Below, piece after piece: positions 30,010 to 41,614 of a DNA stretch of 64,000 nucleotides. Source of the stretch: Haematococcus lacustris (Eukaryota > Chlorophyta > Chlorophyceae > Chlamydomonadales > Haematococcaceae); contig JASKMD010000003.1 in the NCBI GenBank assembly GCA_030144725.1, positions 14,156,496 to 14,220,495 of the forward strand. Reading direction: 5' to 3'. The first letter of the stretch is position 1. Every line of letters begins with the position of its first letter. A program made the translations under genes and the position numbers. A model generated the notes under the pieces. That model was not told the DNA's origin, ran no database searches, and worked only from the letters and a program-made list of their open reading frames with translations.

Positions 30010-30577
30010 AGCTAGATCAGGCTGTTAGTTTTGATGACCTTGGCTGGTCTTTTTGCAACTTTGCGTTGCAAGTGACGTCAAAGGAGGATGTTGTAAGTGG
30101 CCAATTCTGTGTAAAATAAAATATGGCATGATACACATGTATGATAATATTGCCGCCGCTGGTGCCGCCGCTGCTACTTCCGCAGCAGGCCTTTGTCGCG
30201 CACGCGCACCCACTCTTGGCCTGGTTTGTCTGGGTTTGGCATGGCGGGGCGCCTTGGCCAGCTGCTCAGCCCCGGTCAGCGGCGGATGTTCAGCAGGCTG
30301 GTCGTAGAACCATGCCGAGCAGTACCCGCATACTGCAGGCCTCCTACCAAGCCTTGACGACCCTCGCCTCAAGCACACCGGACGCCTCGACCGGCCCCGC
30401 TTCTAAACCCGAAGCGGGCACCTTGTGCCGGGCACTGCTCGCTACACCGCTGGCCTGCCTGTTAAGCTGCGCCTGGTTTGGTTCTGGCTGCGCGCCAACC
30501 TCACGTCCACCCCATCGTCCGAGGACGCACGGTTACGTGTAAGCCCATGGGCTGTTTGCATGATTCCCCAACATGAG
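30010..30577. other. Intergenic, nothing recognised
   Basis: Lies between the Fanzor-like remnant and the 3' end of panB. Begins with GGCTTAGTAGCT (30002-30038 region), a sequence that recurs at 31690-31729. The rest has no ORF with coding character. Confidence 0.5.
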
Positions 30578-30582
30578 TTACA
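30578..30582 (-). terminator. Candidate polyadenylation signal TGTAA for panB
   Basis: TGTAA on the minus strand, 23 bases after the panB stop codon. The motif is the standard algal signal, but the implied 3' UTR would be unusually short. Confidence 0.4.
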
Positions 30583-30604
30583 CAAGTACTCTCTCAAAAG
30601 AATA

Positions 30605-32080
30605 CTACAGGTTAGCACCGTGCATGTTTTTTTCTGCGGCTATGATTGCGTCAGCCGCGGCTTGTGCGCCTGAGCCGCGCAACTGATCCACCAGCATGTC
30701 CAGCTCTTCAGCGGGTATTCTGTACGGCGAGTACGCATTGGAAGGGAACGTGCGGGACGCGACCTCCTCCCGGTACGCTTGTAAAGCGGCCTGCACGCGG
30801 CGAGATACAGCGTACTACCGCGAACAAGACAAGACATGGCGTGCGTAACATCGCCCTCGGCTAACGCCTTTGTGTGCAGCTAGAAGCTTAAGCTCTAGCA
30901 CGGCGGGGTTGGTTGGCATAGAAACGACCATCGTCGCCACAAAGTTAAGCCAATAGCAAGCCAATAGCGATGGCTTTGATACAAAGTGCCTCCATGGATG
31001 CCATGCGGAGGACGCTTAACTTCTCATGCCACTGGCGACACATGTCTGCTCCTCTGGTATTCACAAACAGCTTCATCACACAAGAAGCAGTGCCTCACAA
31101 ACAGCTAGGGCAGGTGTGGGCGACCCACCTGAATAGCCTGGCCCACATGCGCGTACTGTTTACAGAACTTGGGTGTGACCTTGGCATGATGTGGGTGTGA
31201 CATCATGCCGAGCAAGTCATGGTACACCAACACCTGCGGAGCAGCAACATCAAGTGAACAACACGCTCAGCAGCTACCTGAGCGCGCAGGCAGGCCCTGT
31301 GGGTATCGTGGCAAGCACCCAAACAGACTGCACCAGAGCATGCAAGGGGGCACACCAGCAGTATCAGCGCAGCAGGTATCGGCAGTAGCACCACAGAGCA
31401 CCACATACCTTGCCACCTGCTCAGCATTCACAGCAAGCCGACCCACGCTGGCTTGCCCACTCACCTGGCCACTTGTGGCTGGCCCTGCCCCGATGCCTAT
31501 GGTTGGGATTGTCAGGGACGCAGTGATAGCGGCGGCGATGGGCCCAGGTACGCACTCCAGCACCAGGGCGAAGCAGCCAGCCTGCTGCAGCGCCTGCGCC
31601 TGGGCCAGCACACCGAGGGCCTCCTCCGCCACCTGGGCCTGAGGGCGGAACCCGCCTGCAGGGCCACGAGGGGCCCGCAACAACTCATATGGCTTAGTAG
31701 CTTAATTAGGCTATAAGTTTGGTTATTAGATGGGTCTTAAAGGGAATGTGCCGCTTGCAGGGCCACGAGGCAAGGCAGCGGGCACAGCCAACAAGTCTGC
31801 GCGGGACAAGGATGAGGCACCCTGCGCTGTGGAGGTGTACATCATGCACCTCGCGCTGGAACTAGGCCAGCTGCTGCAGCCCAGGCCCAGCCTCATTGGG
31901 TCTCCTGCTCACTGCATTGCTCCGTGACCCTGGCCCTGACGTACTAGCCATGCTTCAAGCCTTCAAGAGCCTCAAGACAGTCTAAACCATGCCTGCAGCC
32001 TTGAAGCCCCCCGGAGCTCCTCCATCACTTGCCAAGCCTGGACTGCCGCACTTGCCCCTGCTGCTGCCACCTGCACCTGC

Positions 32081-32111
<31 letters not shown>

Positions 32112-34207
32112 TCTTAGGCCAGTCAAGCCCCCATGGCTGCCCCATGCCTTGCCCAGCCTGGGCTGCTCACGCCTGCCTGCCGCACCTAGGGCGCTGATAC
32201 TCTGGGGTGTGAGGCCAACATGCCCCATCACCGCCACCCCCGTCTCCACAATGGCCCGCGCAGCCTCCACTCGCGCCGGGCTGCCGCCTGCAAGTCACAG
32301 CCAGCAGAGCTCTCACCAGGCAGCAAGCTCCATGCTGCCAAACCCTGCCACCAGAGCCCACCAGGGGCACTCTGCAGAACACACTGCCACATGCGCCAAC
32401 CAGCTTAGCTGTGTCGCACTGGCGCCTTATGCATCGCGCCAGCACACAGAGGCAGAGGCCATGGTGGTGGTGGTGGTGGTGGCGGTCTCCATACAGGTCA
32501 GGTTGAGCAGCAGCAGGGGCCTCCGGAGTATGGCAGCACCCGTGAGTCAGGCTGCTGACTGGAGGTGGGCATGGCAATCCTTGACAGGTCACTTTACCCC
32601 TGCCTGCCCCTTCCAGCCCCTGCTTGCCCCTGCCTGCCCCTGCCTGCCCCTGCCAGCCCCTGCCAGCCCCTGCCTCCCCTCTCCCATTACTAGCCAAGCC
32701 AGGCAGCGTCAGCTCCTCACCTTCAAGCTTCACAGCGTCCATGCCCCCCTCTTTCAGCATGCGTGTGGCACTAATCACGGCATCACGCACACTCGTCTCA
32801 TAGCTGCCAAAAGGCAGGTCGCCCACGAGGAAAGGGCGCCGCGCCCCCCGGCATACTGCCCTGCATGCACTCACCCAGGCTTGCATGCCCATGCGGGTAC
32901 AAATGAAGGAGATGCCTTGGAGGCAGAGGGTGCAAAGGCAGGGGCCGTGGAAGCAAGGGGGGACACAGCGCCCCCTAGCCACATGCCCTGCAGCTAGCCC
33001 GGGCCCGCAGACTGTGTGCCCCTAGCAGGGGTGAGAAGCAGCGGCATGGCTAGGCAACACAGCATCCTGCGTGCTGAACCCCGTGACCCTCAGGCAGCCC
33101 CGCTAGCCAGGCAGCCCAGCCAGGCGCCCTTGGCACCGCCCAGCCTACAGCCATGCCAGCAACCCCCATGTAGCCTTGCTTTTTCTGAGGGCAGCATCCC
33201 TCACAGAACACGAGACTGCATGAGGAGCTGGCCTGAGCCCCAAACATCAGGGACACTGCGACGCTGTCTTGCCACATACACCATGGGGCAGAGCCTACTA
33301 AGTGCTGCAACAGAGGTAGGCAGCACATGGGCAGGCAGCTGCCGCGAACCCCAGGAGGCTGGGGCGAACCTGCGGACAAGCCGTCGTGCATTCAGGGAGG
33401 AGGTACCGCCTGGGCGCTGCCTGCTCCCACCGCCTGCCTCAGTCGCCTCACCTGCAATGGACCAGCATCTCCTCCATGGTGATGGGCAGGGTGGTGTCGT
33501 GGCCGTGCACCACCATGGCCACGCTGTCCCCCACAAGCAGGATGTCGATGCCAGCCTTGTCCACCTACGCCCAGCCACCCACGCCCTGACCCTTCCATGC
33601 AGTCCATGAGCTGCTCAACTGCCCCTGGGCCCAGGATGCCCGGAGTTAGGGTCGGGGGCAAGGGGCAAGGCCAGGGACCCAGTGGGCAAGTAGGCAGTGG
33701 GCAAGGCCAGGGAAGATGGTGTGACAATTGGTGGACAACAAGAGAGGATGGGGGCATGGGTCCTTGGGCTGTTGCGCCTCCTCTGGCCTTGCCCTTTGAC
33801 CACATGCTACAGCACACACATAACCACACTGGAGCCACTGCTGCAGCCCTGCGATGTCATACAAGCCTGGCCCTGTGTTGCTGGCTGCGACCATAGCAGG
33901 CCTGACAGAGGACTCTGTCTGGGCTGTGACGCTGCTGACTGTAAAGCTGTGCCCCAGCCCATCCCGGCTGCCAAGGCTGCGCAAGGCACAGCGCACGCAC
34001 ATGGACAGCTGAGGGGTAGTCATAGGCCGTGACCATGGTCAACGGCTCGCCCTTGGTGTACTTGGCCTTCAGGGTGCGTAGGGTGACACGCTTGGGAGGC
34101 GGGGAAGAGGGGCCAGAGTACACTCTGGCATCAGGGAGCTGGGAGGCTATGCATGTCAGCTGCCTTCTGATGGGTGCGCTGGATTGAGACCAATGTCCTG
34201 CATGCAT
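30605..34207 (-). CDS. panB: 3-methyl-2-oxobutanoate (ketopantoate) hydroxymethyltransferase
   Basis: Seven exons (34207-34001, 33564-33452, 32860-32721, 32287-32186, 31655-31465, 31233-31129, 30790-30605), all GT-AG and in phase, encode 347 residues ending at TAG 30605. The enzyme adds a hydroxymethyl group from methylene-tetrahydrofolate to 2-oxoisovalerate, the first committed step of pantothenate and CoA synthesis. Visible motifs: [10 protein letters not shown] (about 60-69), LLVGDS with metal-ligand Asp82, [10 protein letters not shown] with Asp121, VKLEGG with Lys151/Glu153, [10 protein letters not shown] (174-183), LVLECVP with catalytic Glu221, and IPTIGIGAG. The 39-residue Asp-Asp spacing equals that of the E. 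coli enzyme. The basic, Ser-rich first ~45 residues, free of acidic residues until position 26, suggest a mitochondrial presequence, as in plants. The start is the first in-frame ATG. Length is normal for an organelle-targeted PanB. Confidence 0.95.
31690..31729 (+). repeat. Copy of the sequence following the Fanzor-like gene
   Basis: GGCTTAGTAGCTTAATTAGG resembles GGCTTAGTAGCTAGATCAGG at 30002, just after the Fanzor-like gene's tail. It lies in panB intron 4 and suggests a truncated element end inserted there. Confidence 0.45.
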
Positions 34208-34508
34208 AACACAGCAAGCACAAGGGACATGGTGGGGGTGGGGGGTTCCAAGAGCGGCAACGCCCGCGATGCAGATTGCCTCAACCGCGATTGAACCTTA
34301 CGCAGCATATGTTTGGCGGCTAAGCGTCGCCCAGCGGAAAGTAAAGAACAGATTGCCGGGCGAAGCGCGGTTTATCCTGCTGGGGTGTATCCTGAACCTA
34401 CACTCTCCGCACTTAGTCAATGGATTGTGTCGATGGTCCTATCCAAGCATATTATTTTACGAACTAACGTCTTACCCATAGGTATGTCTGTGCTGCCTAT
34501 AACATGCA

Positions 34509-34711
34509 TATATGCATGGTAGGCGTGCCTACAAGCATGATGTATCGGCAAGACCATCCATGGTCACCCCGGCCATTGGCCATGCCAATCCGTGACAGGC
34601 CTGCCGCTCACACCACGCGCTAGTGAAGGGTAGCTGAGGCTATCGCGGTAAGTCACGCGCGCTGAAACTCGCGTTTTGGACTGAAGCCTTGTCCCAGTAC
34701 ACCGCCCGCCA
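34509..34711 (+). repeat. 203-bp inverted repeat, left copy
   Basis: Appears base-for-base identical to the reverse complement of 43236-43438. Begins TATATGCATGGTAGGCGTGC and ends CAGTACACCGCCCGCCA. Just outside, about 25 further bases are similar with a few mismatches (CAGCACAGACAT in both). A shorter relative of its centre (GCCATTGGCC context) lies at 36590-36610. It could be a terminal inverted repeat of an 8.9-kb element or one of two opposed copies of a short element. Confidence 0.85.
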
Positions 34712-37016
34712 TCCCCGCGGACTGTGAACATGCTCGCTCGCTGCAGCCTGGGGCTCAACAGGGTGCGACCGTACGTGGGTCGCAGGTCGAAGCGCAAGAT
34801 TCCCTGATAATGTCATTCACACCTTGTCATTGTCGTCCCGGTGCTGGAACGTGTGCAAATGGCGTAGCACCGTACCGCCGCTTAGTCTGCTATACGCCCA
34901 TTATGCTAGGAGCACCGTAGACGCAAATAGTCCAGCCACTGATTAGCCGGCTGCTCTCACAACATCGCGCAGCGCTTGTGCATTGTGGAGGTACTTTGCA
35001 TTGTCGTGGTGGCCTCCGAACGCTCTAAGGGCAAGTACAGCCGGCGATCCAAATTTCTCCCGGCTCGAGTAACCAGACAATGTTCTCTTGATGTAGGCGC
35101 GCACCTAATGCTATTTCTACGGGGGCCTAGGTCCTTCAGCTTATAAATTCCTCTCAGCTCCGGGTAAGGACGGACACATGTAGCCAGTACAACTTGCTAT
35201 GTTGATTGTAAGGCCTATGTTGTATGTAGCAGAATGACCCGCCCTTGCTGCCACTCTCAATGTAGAAAATGCAGATGTTACTTGAAAGTTATTTAAGTCG
35301 TGCATAGTCAGGTCCCACAAGGTCTGTTTGGCGAAATGTACCGTGAGCCATTTGATGCCGCGTTTACACAGCCGTGATCAGCGTGCCTTTCCGATATGCC
35401 TACTGCATCAAAGGGCCTGCACGGCCTGGACGCCCACCATCCCTTGCCAAGTGTCCAGGTGGCAAGGTTACTGTAGATGGATGCGGCGTTCCTTCTAAAG
35501 CGGGGGCTAGTAGGTACGGTCTACAACAACGCTAGCGCGAGGGCCGGCGGTTATGTTCGGTAACGGGGTGGCTCGCATCTCGCATCGGGCTGTCGCAGCT
35601 TGCTCGCAACATGACTAAGCCCTCCTCCTCCACCACATCAAAGCATATACTACGAGCTGCAGGCAGCATGTCCGAAGGAATTGTTTTTTTCTGGTCTCTC
35701 CTTCGACGACATTATTGAGAGGGCTGATGAACGACGACAGCTTCCTATGCTTTCTTATGCTTCCCTATGCTTCCCTTTGCTCTCCTATGCTTTCCGATCC
35801 TTCCTATTCTTACTACGCTTAGTGCGGGGTGCCATCGCTATCAATGGCCGCCAGTCTGCATAATTTGCGCCGCTGATGAACGCTGGTGGTAGCTTGGAGG
35901 AATCAGAACAATCTCTTACACTTTCGCAGCCTGGTAAGCGCGAGATGATGGGGTAATTTAGACATTAGCATGGGAGGTATGTCTGGGTGATCTATGGATG
36001 CTAATCCTAAGAATAACGCTACCAAAAGTGTAAGAGAATCTCGGGGCACACAGATTGCATCTCTACAGGAGGTCAGCACGGCGTTTGATGCACAACCTGC
36101 CTAGAAATAAGACTTCTACGCACCGTAATTCCAGGAGCTTCCCAAGCTGCGCAGCGCAGATGTTATACACTGCAGTAGCTTCTAATGGGAGCTATGAGCA
36201 TACTTCAAAGTTATGGCGCAGAAACCAGACGGTTACGTAGCAGCAACAAGCAGCAAATCGATCTCAAAAATAGCACTGCAGATTTGCATGACGGCACCCC
36301 ATCCCGGTACGCCGACCGACCGACTAGTGGCCGCTCTACCTCGCTCGTTGCTGCGGCGTTATTGTATGCACGTGCACTACCGTTAGGGTGCAAGGAGTCA
36401 CTGGTGCCAGGATACCGCGGAGGGGGCAAAGTTGACTTTAGCCCGTCCCTCGCAGGCCAAGCTGCGGAGCTGCACGCCGCAGCGGGGCGTCGCGGTTTGA
36501 CCTCTTGGAGTTCAGTATACGCGACAAAAAGTGACGGTACATTTTATCGAGCCATTTTACCTGACCTTGTGGGACCTGATGCATAGCTGGTCACCCCCGC
36601 CATTGGCCCCGCAAATGTGAGACGGTCTGGGGCGCGAATCTCCGTGTAGCTCGCGACAAAGTTTTGACGCAGCCGGGTGTAACAGGCGTATGCGGCACCC
36701 AGCAGCCGCAAAACACTAGCTCAGATCGGCGCCCGCCCAAACCTGACCTGTGCCTTCCGCTCCTAAAAGACTCACGCACATCATAAGGCGAGGCTAGCAA
36801 TCCTTCTACGCACGCCGTAAGCCAACGGCACAAGTGCAGTACGCCTGCTTGCATGTCAGTGCATGGAGCCACTCGTGGAGAATAAGGCCGAGTCGGCGAT
36901 TTTAGTTTAGGGGGACTGCGGATAGCCCTTTCAAAGGCCGTTCCATCGCCATATGTTTCATGATTTTAATCGACGTGGTTGGGCTGTAATCGGCCTTTAG
37001 CTGAAGGTGCAGAACC
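34712..37016. other. Non-coding stretch inside the inverted-repeat pair
   Basis: Near-balanced composition, no frame longer than 135 codons and none with a recognisable motif. Features seen: a TATGCTTCC-type short repeat at 35745-35810, and a small inverted repeat (TCTCTTACACTTT at about 35912 and its inverse at about 36026) that may bound a ~130-bp MITE. Otherwise nothing recognised. Confidence 0.5.
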
Positions 37017-37330
37017 TTGTGCAGGGTTTCGCCAAACCGTGTACAAGGTTTCAACTGGCTCAGCCCCTAGGTGGCCGTCAAGCCAGTTCCTGACCCTGTG
37101 CAGGGTTTCATAGACCGTGTGCAGGGTTTCACTGACCGTGCACAGGGTTTCAAATACCTTGCACAGGGTTTCATAGACCGTGTACAGGGTTTGGTGTGGC
37201 TCAGTTCCTAGGCGTTTCTGACCGTGTGCAGGGTTTCGCTGACCGTGTGCAGGGTTTCAAAGACCTAGTGCAGGGTTTCATAGACCTAGTGCAGGGTTCC
37301 ATAGACCGTGCACAGGGTTTGGTGTTGCTC
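37017..37330 (-). repeat. Array of ~21-bp AAACCCTGCAC units, minus orientation
   Basis: About twelve imperfect units whose minus-strand consensus is GAAACCCTGCACACGGTC, separated by short spacers, with the phrase TGGCTCAG..CCTAGG between groups. Units vary at the CACGGT/CACAAGGT part. It is opposed to the array at 39080-39610. Confidence 0.88.
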
Positions 37331-37349
37331 AGTTCCTTACACACGAACT

Positions 37350-38100
37350 CCTAGCTACAACTTGCAACAACATCGCAACACACATGTCTCGATGCATTAA
37401 CACCCCGCTACACCTCGCAACAACATCGCTATCACCTCGCTACACCACTGCAAACAACATGTCTTGACGCACAAACAACTCGCAAACACCTCGCTACACC
37501 ACTGCAAACAACATGTCACGACGCACAAACACTTCGAAACAACTCGGTACACCTCGCTAACCCACATGGCACGGCGCTCTACAACCCCGCAAAGACATGT
37601 ACAAGACACCACTCATGGCATTCGCATTCCTGGATGCCTCTCCACACATGCACTCTCTTAGCTGCCACTCCTACTATGCACTCTGGGCTGCCACTCATGG
37701 CATGCGCACCCCTGGCTGCCAGTTCTGGCTGCCAGTCCTGGCCATTGCACTTGGCTGCTGTTCACAGCTAGGAGGTGGTGGTGGTGATGTGGGGAAGGCT
37801 GCACCAGCCGCGCAGCAGCTGCCTCTTGGCTGATCATGCCTTGCACCACCTGCCCCATAGCAGCTGGCTCCTTGTTGCTCTCTTAAGGCTGGCTCCTTGT
37901 TGCTCATGCCTTGCCACACCTGCCAACAAGCAGCTGGCTCCTTGTTGCTCATGCCTTGCCACACCTGCCACATGGCAGCTGGCTCATGGCTACACACGTC
38001 ATGTACCACCTCATGGCTGCAACTCCTAAGCTGCCGCTCCAGGCTGCCGCTCCAGGCTGCTGCTCCGGGCTGCTACTCTGGGCTGCTATTGATGGCTTGG
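37350..38100. repeat. Minor tandem duplications between the two arrays
   Basis: At 37430-37560 ACCTCGCTACACCACTGCAA recurs with a period of about 58 bp. At 37870-37990 CTGGCTCCTTGTTGCTCATG recurs with a period of about 50 bp. At 38030-38090 the stretch GGCTGC(C/T)..CTCC repeats. No gene. Confidence 0.7.
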
Positions 38101-39079
38101 GAGGTGGTGGTGGAAGTGTGGTAAGGTGAGGGTAAGGTAGGGGAGGGGAGGGGCTGCAGTGTAGCGCAGGAAGAGGAGCGACACGGGTGAGTTTGTGGGT
38201 AAGGGGAAGGACAAGGGAAGGGTGTGACCATTAGACCTGCAGCAAACAAGGGGCGTGCTAGCGGTCAGGCTGGGTACAAGGGGTCACTTATGTGCGTGGG
38301 GCTAGCCACTCACTGCTTGCTCCATGCGGTCCCTTGATCATTCCTTAGGGGGAGGGAGAGGGGGAGGGGGGAGTCTGGCAGGTGGTGGTGGGCAGTGTGG
38401 TAGGGAGGAGGGAGCAGGGAAGAGGGAGGAGGGAAGAGCGAGGAGGGAGGAGGGAGGAGGGAAGAGCGAGGAGGGAGGAGGGTACGCTTTTGCTCTTGTC
38501 CGCCGCCCTGGCTGCCGCTACTTGTTGCCGTTGTGGTTGCTGCTTCTTGCTGATGGAAGGTGCCACTGCGCCTTGGCACCGAACCTGCTCAAGCAATACA
38601 TGGCACATGGCACATGCCACGCTCCAACCTCGCGGTCGCACCTCAGAGTCGCATCTATGCATCGCACCTTTGCAAGCTATCTTTGTGCCGTTCGCCCTCA
38701 ACTCTGTGCTTGATCACAAACACCATATTCCTTTCGCTGACCACTAATGGCTGCGAAACCGAGCTGCATGCTGGCCTCTTGGCTGACGACTGATGGCTGC
38801 GAAGGCTAGCTGGCCCGCATTTCATGGCCGGCTGCGAGGCTGCGCATTTGGGCGCTGTCGATATCGCTGCTGCTGAGTTTGGGATGGACGTGTCGCGTGT
38901 TACGTGTTGCTGCATTACTGCGGGCTTTGCGAGGTCGACATGGTTTCCTCTCATGGCGCCTCGCGACCTCGTGGCACACCAACGGCATGCTTAGTGGCAG
39001 CTGGCGCAGATCCCAATACACAGCCCGTCAGTTTTCGCGCTCTTGCATGCAAGTCACATGCACAATTGATAATTGACTC

Positions 39080-39610
39080 TGCAGTGCGAGACCCTACACA
39101 AGGTCAGCAAAACCCTGCACAAGGTTAACGAAACCCTGTGCTAGGTCTGTGTTGACTTAGGTGAAATCATAGTGGTTGCGAAACCCTGCACAAGGTCAGC
39201 GAAACCCTGCACAAGGTTAACGAAACCCTGTGCTAGGTCTGTGTTGACTTAGGTGAAATCATAGTGGTGGCGAAACCCTGCACAAGGTCAGCGAAACCCT
39301 GCACAAGGTTAACGAAACCCTGTGCTAGGTCTGTGTTGACTTAGGTGAAATCATAGTGGTGGCGAAACCCTGCACAAGGTCAGCAAAACCCTGCACAAGG
39401 TTAACGAAACCCTGCACAAGGTCAGGGTTGACTTAGAAAAAATCAATGCTTGGATCGAAACCCTGCACAAGGTCGGCAAAACCCTGCACACGGTCTTAAA
39501 ACCCTGCACAAGGTTTGCGAAACCCTGCACAAGGTCAAATGAAACCCTGCACAAGGTTTCAAAGGCTAATTGTGCCTCAAAGAGAGAATAAACCGTGTGC
39601 AGGGTTTCAG
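39080..39610 (+). repeat. Array of ~21-bp AAACCCTGCACAAGGT units, plus orientation
   Basis: Repeated GAAACCCTGCACAAGGTCAG units. Three or four are grouped into a ~91-bp higher-order unit containing GTGTTGACTTAGGTGAAATC, which recurs at about 39147, 39238 and 39329 and, shortened, at 39424. It is the inverse of the array at 37017-37330, with about 1.75 kb between them. Confidence 0.9.
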
Positions 39611-39907
39611 TAAACTGGCCCCCATTTCTTACTGGCACTGACTTTGCACATGCTACCTACTAGGTTGTGCTTCTATTCTGATGCCTGACAACTCCTCATA
39701 CTCAAAAAATTTAAAAAGTCACTTCAGTCAGTTAGCACCATCTCCCTTAGCCAAATTCGGGGTGAGGGCCCAGCTGATGGTCCAGCAGCTCCGCAATGAC
39801 CAAGAATTTCACTTTGGCCCAAGGGAGTCTTCTCCTCCACTAGGTCACAGCAGCCTACATGCCAAGTCTCAGACCTCAACTCGCAAGTTTGCCGAGCCAG
39901 CCAGCCC

Positions 39908-41225
39908 TTATTTGCCAGGAGTGCGTGGTGCCTCAACCTTCCTCCTCAACTTCAGCAGGCACATGTCACGCAACTCATTCTTTGATTTACTTGACACCCC
40001 TCTGATGTTATTGTGCTTGCACCATGCTTTCAATAGGTCCTTGTTCAGTGTATCAAATTGAGGCATATCAGGGGTGTCCAAGCGCATGAGCCTAATACAT
40101 TCTGCATTCAAAGCAGCTTGCCTAGCAGCTTCCTTGTCTAGCAGCATGGGCATTGGCTCAAGAGGCATCGAACCACGGCATTGTGCACCACACGGCTGAG
40201 GGGGTCCTGGCAGGCTGAGGGGGTCCTGGCAGGCTGTGCTGGTGGGTCTGGATGTGGTTGCAAGGCAGTCAATGCCTGATCCAGCTCATGGAACTGCTCT
40301 TGGAATTGTGCTACCAAGGCAAGCTCTGCCTCATAGTCAAACTGTGGCTGCTCTGGCTGGTGATGGTCGACCTGGGGGTAGCCTCCGGGCTGTTGTAGGG
40401 CACCACATTGCCAACACCTGCAAAACAAAAGACACATTACACAGGTTGTAGACCACATCATTGGCACCTGACACATAGCTTCAACCACAGCCCTTACTAC
40501 TTACTTGTGGGGAATGAAGGTGGGAGGTGGCTGCTGTGGCTGCTGGGGAGGGGTTGGAGGAGAGGGTCGGGGAGGGGAGGGTGGCAAGGGTGGCTGCAGC
40601 GGGGGGGGAGGCGGGGGGGAGGGGCATGGAGACACTTGATCCTTGTGCTGGTCATCCAGCTCGGGGGGCAGGGAGGTGGGAGGGGGCTGCTGCTCCAGGG
40701 TCTGGCCATGTAGTGAGTGTGGCGGGGAGGGGGGAGGAGGTGTGGCTGCCGGGGTGGGGAGGGAGGAGGAGGATGTGGAGGGAGGCAGGAGGGGGGGAGG
40801 GAGGAGGTGGGGTGAGGTGGGGTGGGGAGGGAGGGAGGAGGGGGGGAGGGAGAAGGGGGGAGGAGGAGGTGGCTGCCGGGGTGGGGAGGGAGGAGGGGGT
40901 TGTTGCTTCTGGTGCATTCTGACGCAATCTCTATGCGCCAGGGGGGCAAGCCCTGCACGTTGGCATGCAACTAGCACGCTGCCCTTCAGCACACTTGCGT
41001 GGCCAAAGACAATCAGGTAGGGGCCGTGGCATGCGTCCTCCCCAACCTTCTCAACCACCACAAACCCATCCTTGTTCTTGCTGGCGATGTGAGTTCACAC
41101 ACAGCACAACGCTTAGCGTTGGGCTCATTCCTTGCAGCTGGTTTCTTGAGATGGGGGTGATTTACAGGCATCCTGCACACACAATCAAAAAGACAAGGGC
41201 GCTTGGGGCACACACCACAAAACAT
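39908..41225 (-). pseudogene. Broken Cys-rich, Pro-rich, SAP-like protein gene
   Basis: Minus-strand segments, probably one gene. 41225-41085 has two cysteine clusters (CGVCPKRPCLFDCVC and RCAVC). 41080-40500 is a second frame reading VVVEKVGEDACHGPYLIVFG, then a ~130-residue Pro/Ser run, ending near an intron. Exon from about 40425 has CWQCGALQQPGGYPQ and an acidic Gln-rich helix. The last segment, 40168-39908, reads LNKDLLKAWCKHNNIRG...SKNELRDMC, similar to a SAP DNA-binding helix pair. Frame changes at about 41085 and 40190 have no good splice sites, so it is either damaged or wrongly modelled. It lies head-to-head with the plus-strand gene at 41615, inside the inverted-repeat pair. A transposon-encoded DNA-binding protein is possible; no catalytic domain is seen. 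Confidence 0.4.
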
Positions 41226-41614
41226 GGTTGGTAAAAAGTAGAAAAAGTTCGAAACTAAGGCTCATGACAGTTGTGTGTTACCCTCAGCTGTTCATGCCTG
41301 TCATGCGTTGCGGAAGTGTGCGAGTGAACATCAAACTGACCTAGACAAGGTGAGGTATACTACAACCTTACTCACCTCTTGCTCACTGTTTTCAATGGCT
41401 GATTGCCTTGCTGCACTGCTGCCTGGGAGACCCTTGGGCTGGTGTGGGTTTGGTGTTGATCCTCAAAACGGCCAAGCACCTGTGCAGGTCAGCAGATTCG
41501 GTTGCATGTTTTAGCATCGTAAGCAATACGCACTAAGAAACAACACCCCGTGCTTGCCTGGGAAGTAATCGCGAGTTGCGAGTCCGACGGCAGCATAGGC
41601 TGCTCGGCACGGAA

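Noticed and set aside
31205..31642. Plus-strand frames over 30.9-33.6 kb
   Set aside because: They are antisense shadows of panB exons and introns.
37017..39610. Direct-repeat arrays resembling CRISPR
   Set aside because: The units are almost contiguous, spacers are not unique, there are no cas genes, and the context is eukaryotic nuclear DNA.
37017..39610. Interstitial telomere
   Set aside because: AAACCCT occurs only once per ~21-bp unit, with GCACAAGGT between, so it is not a telomere tract.
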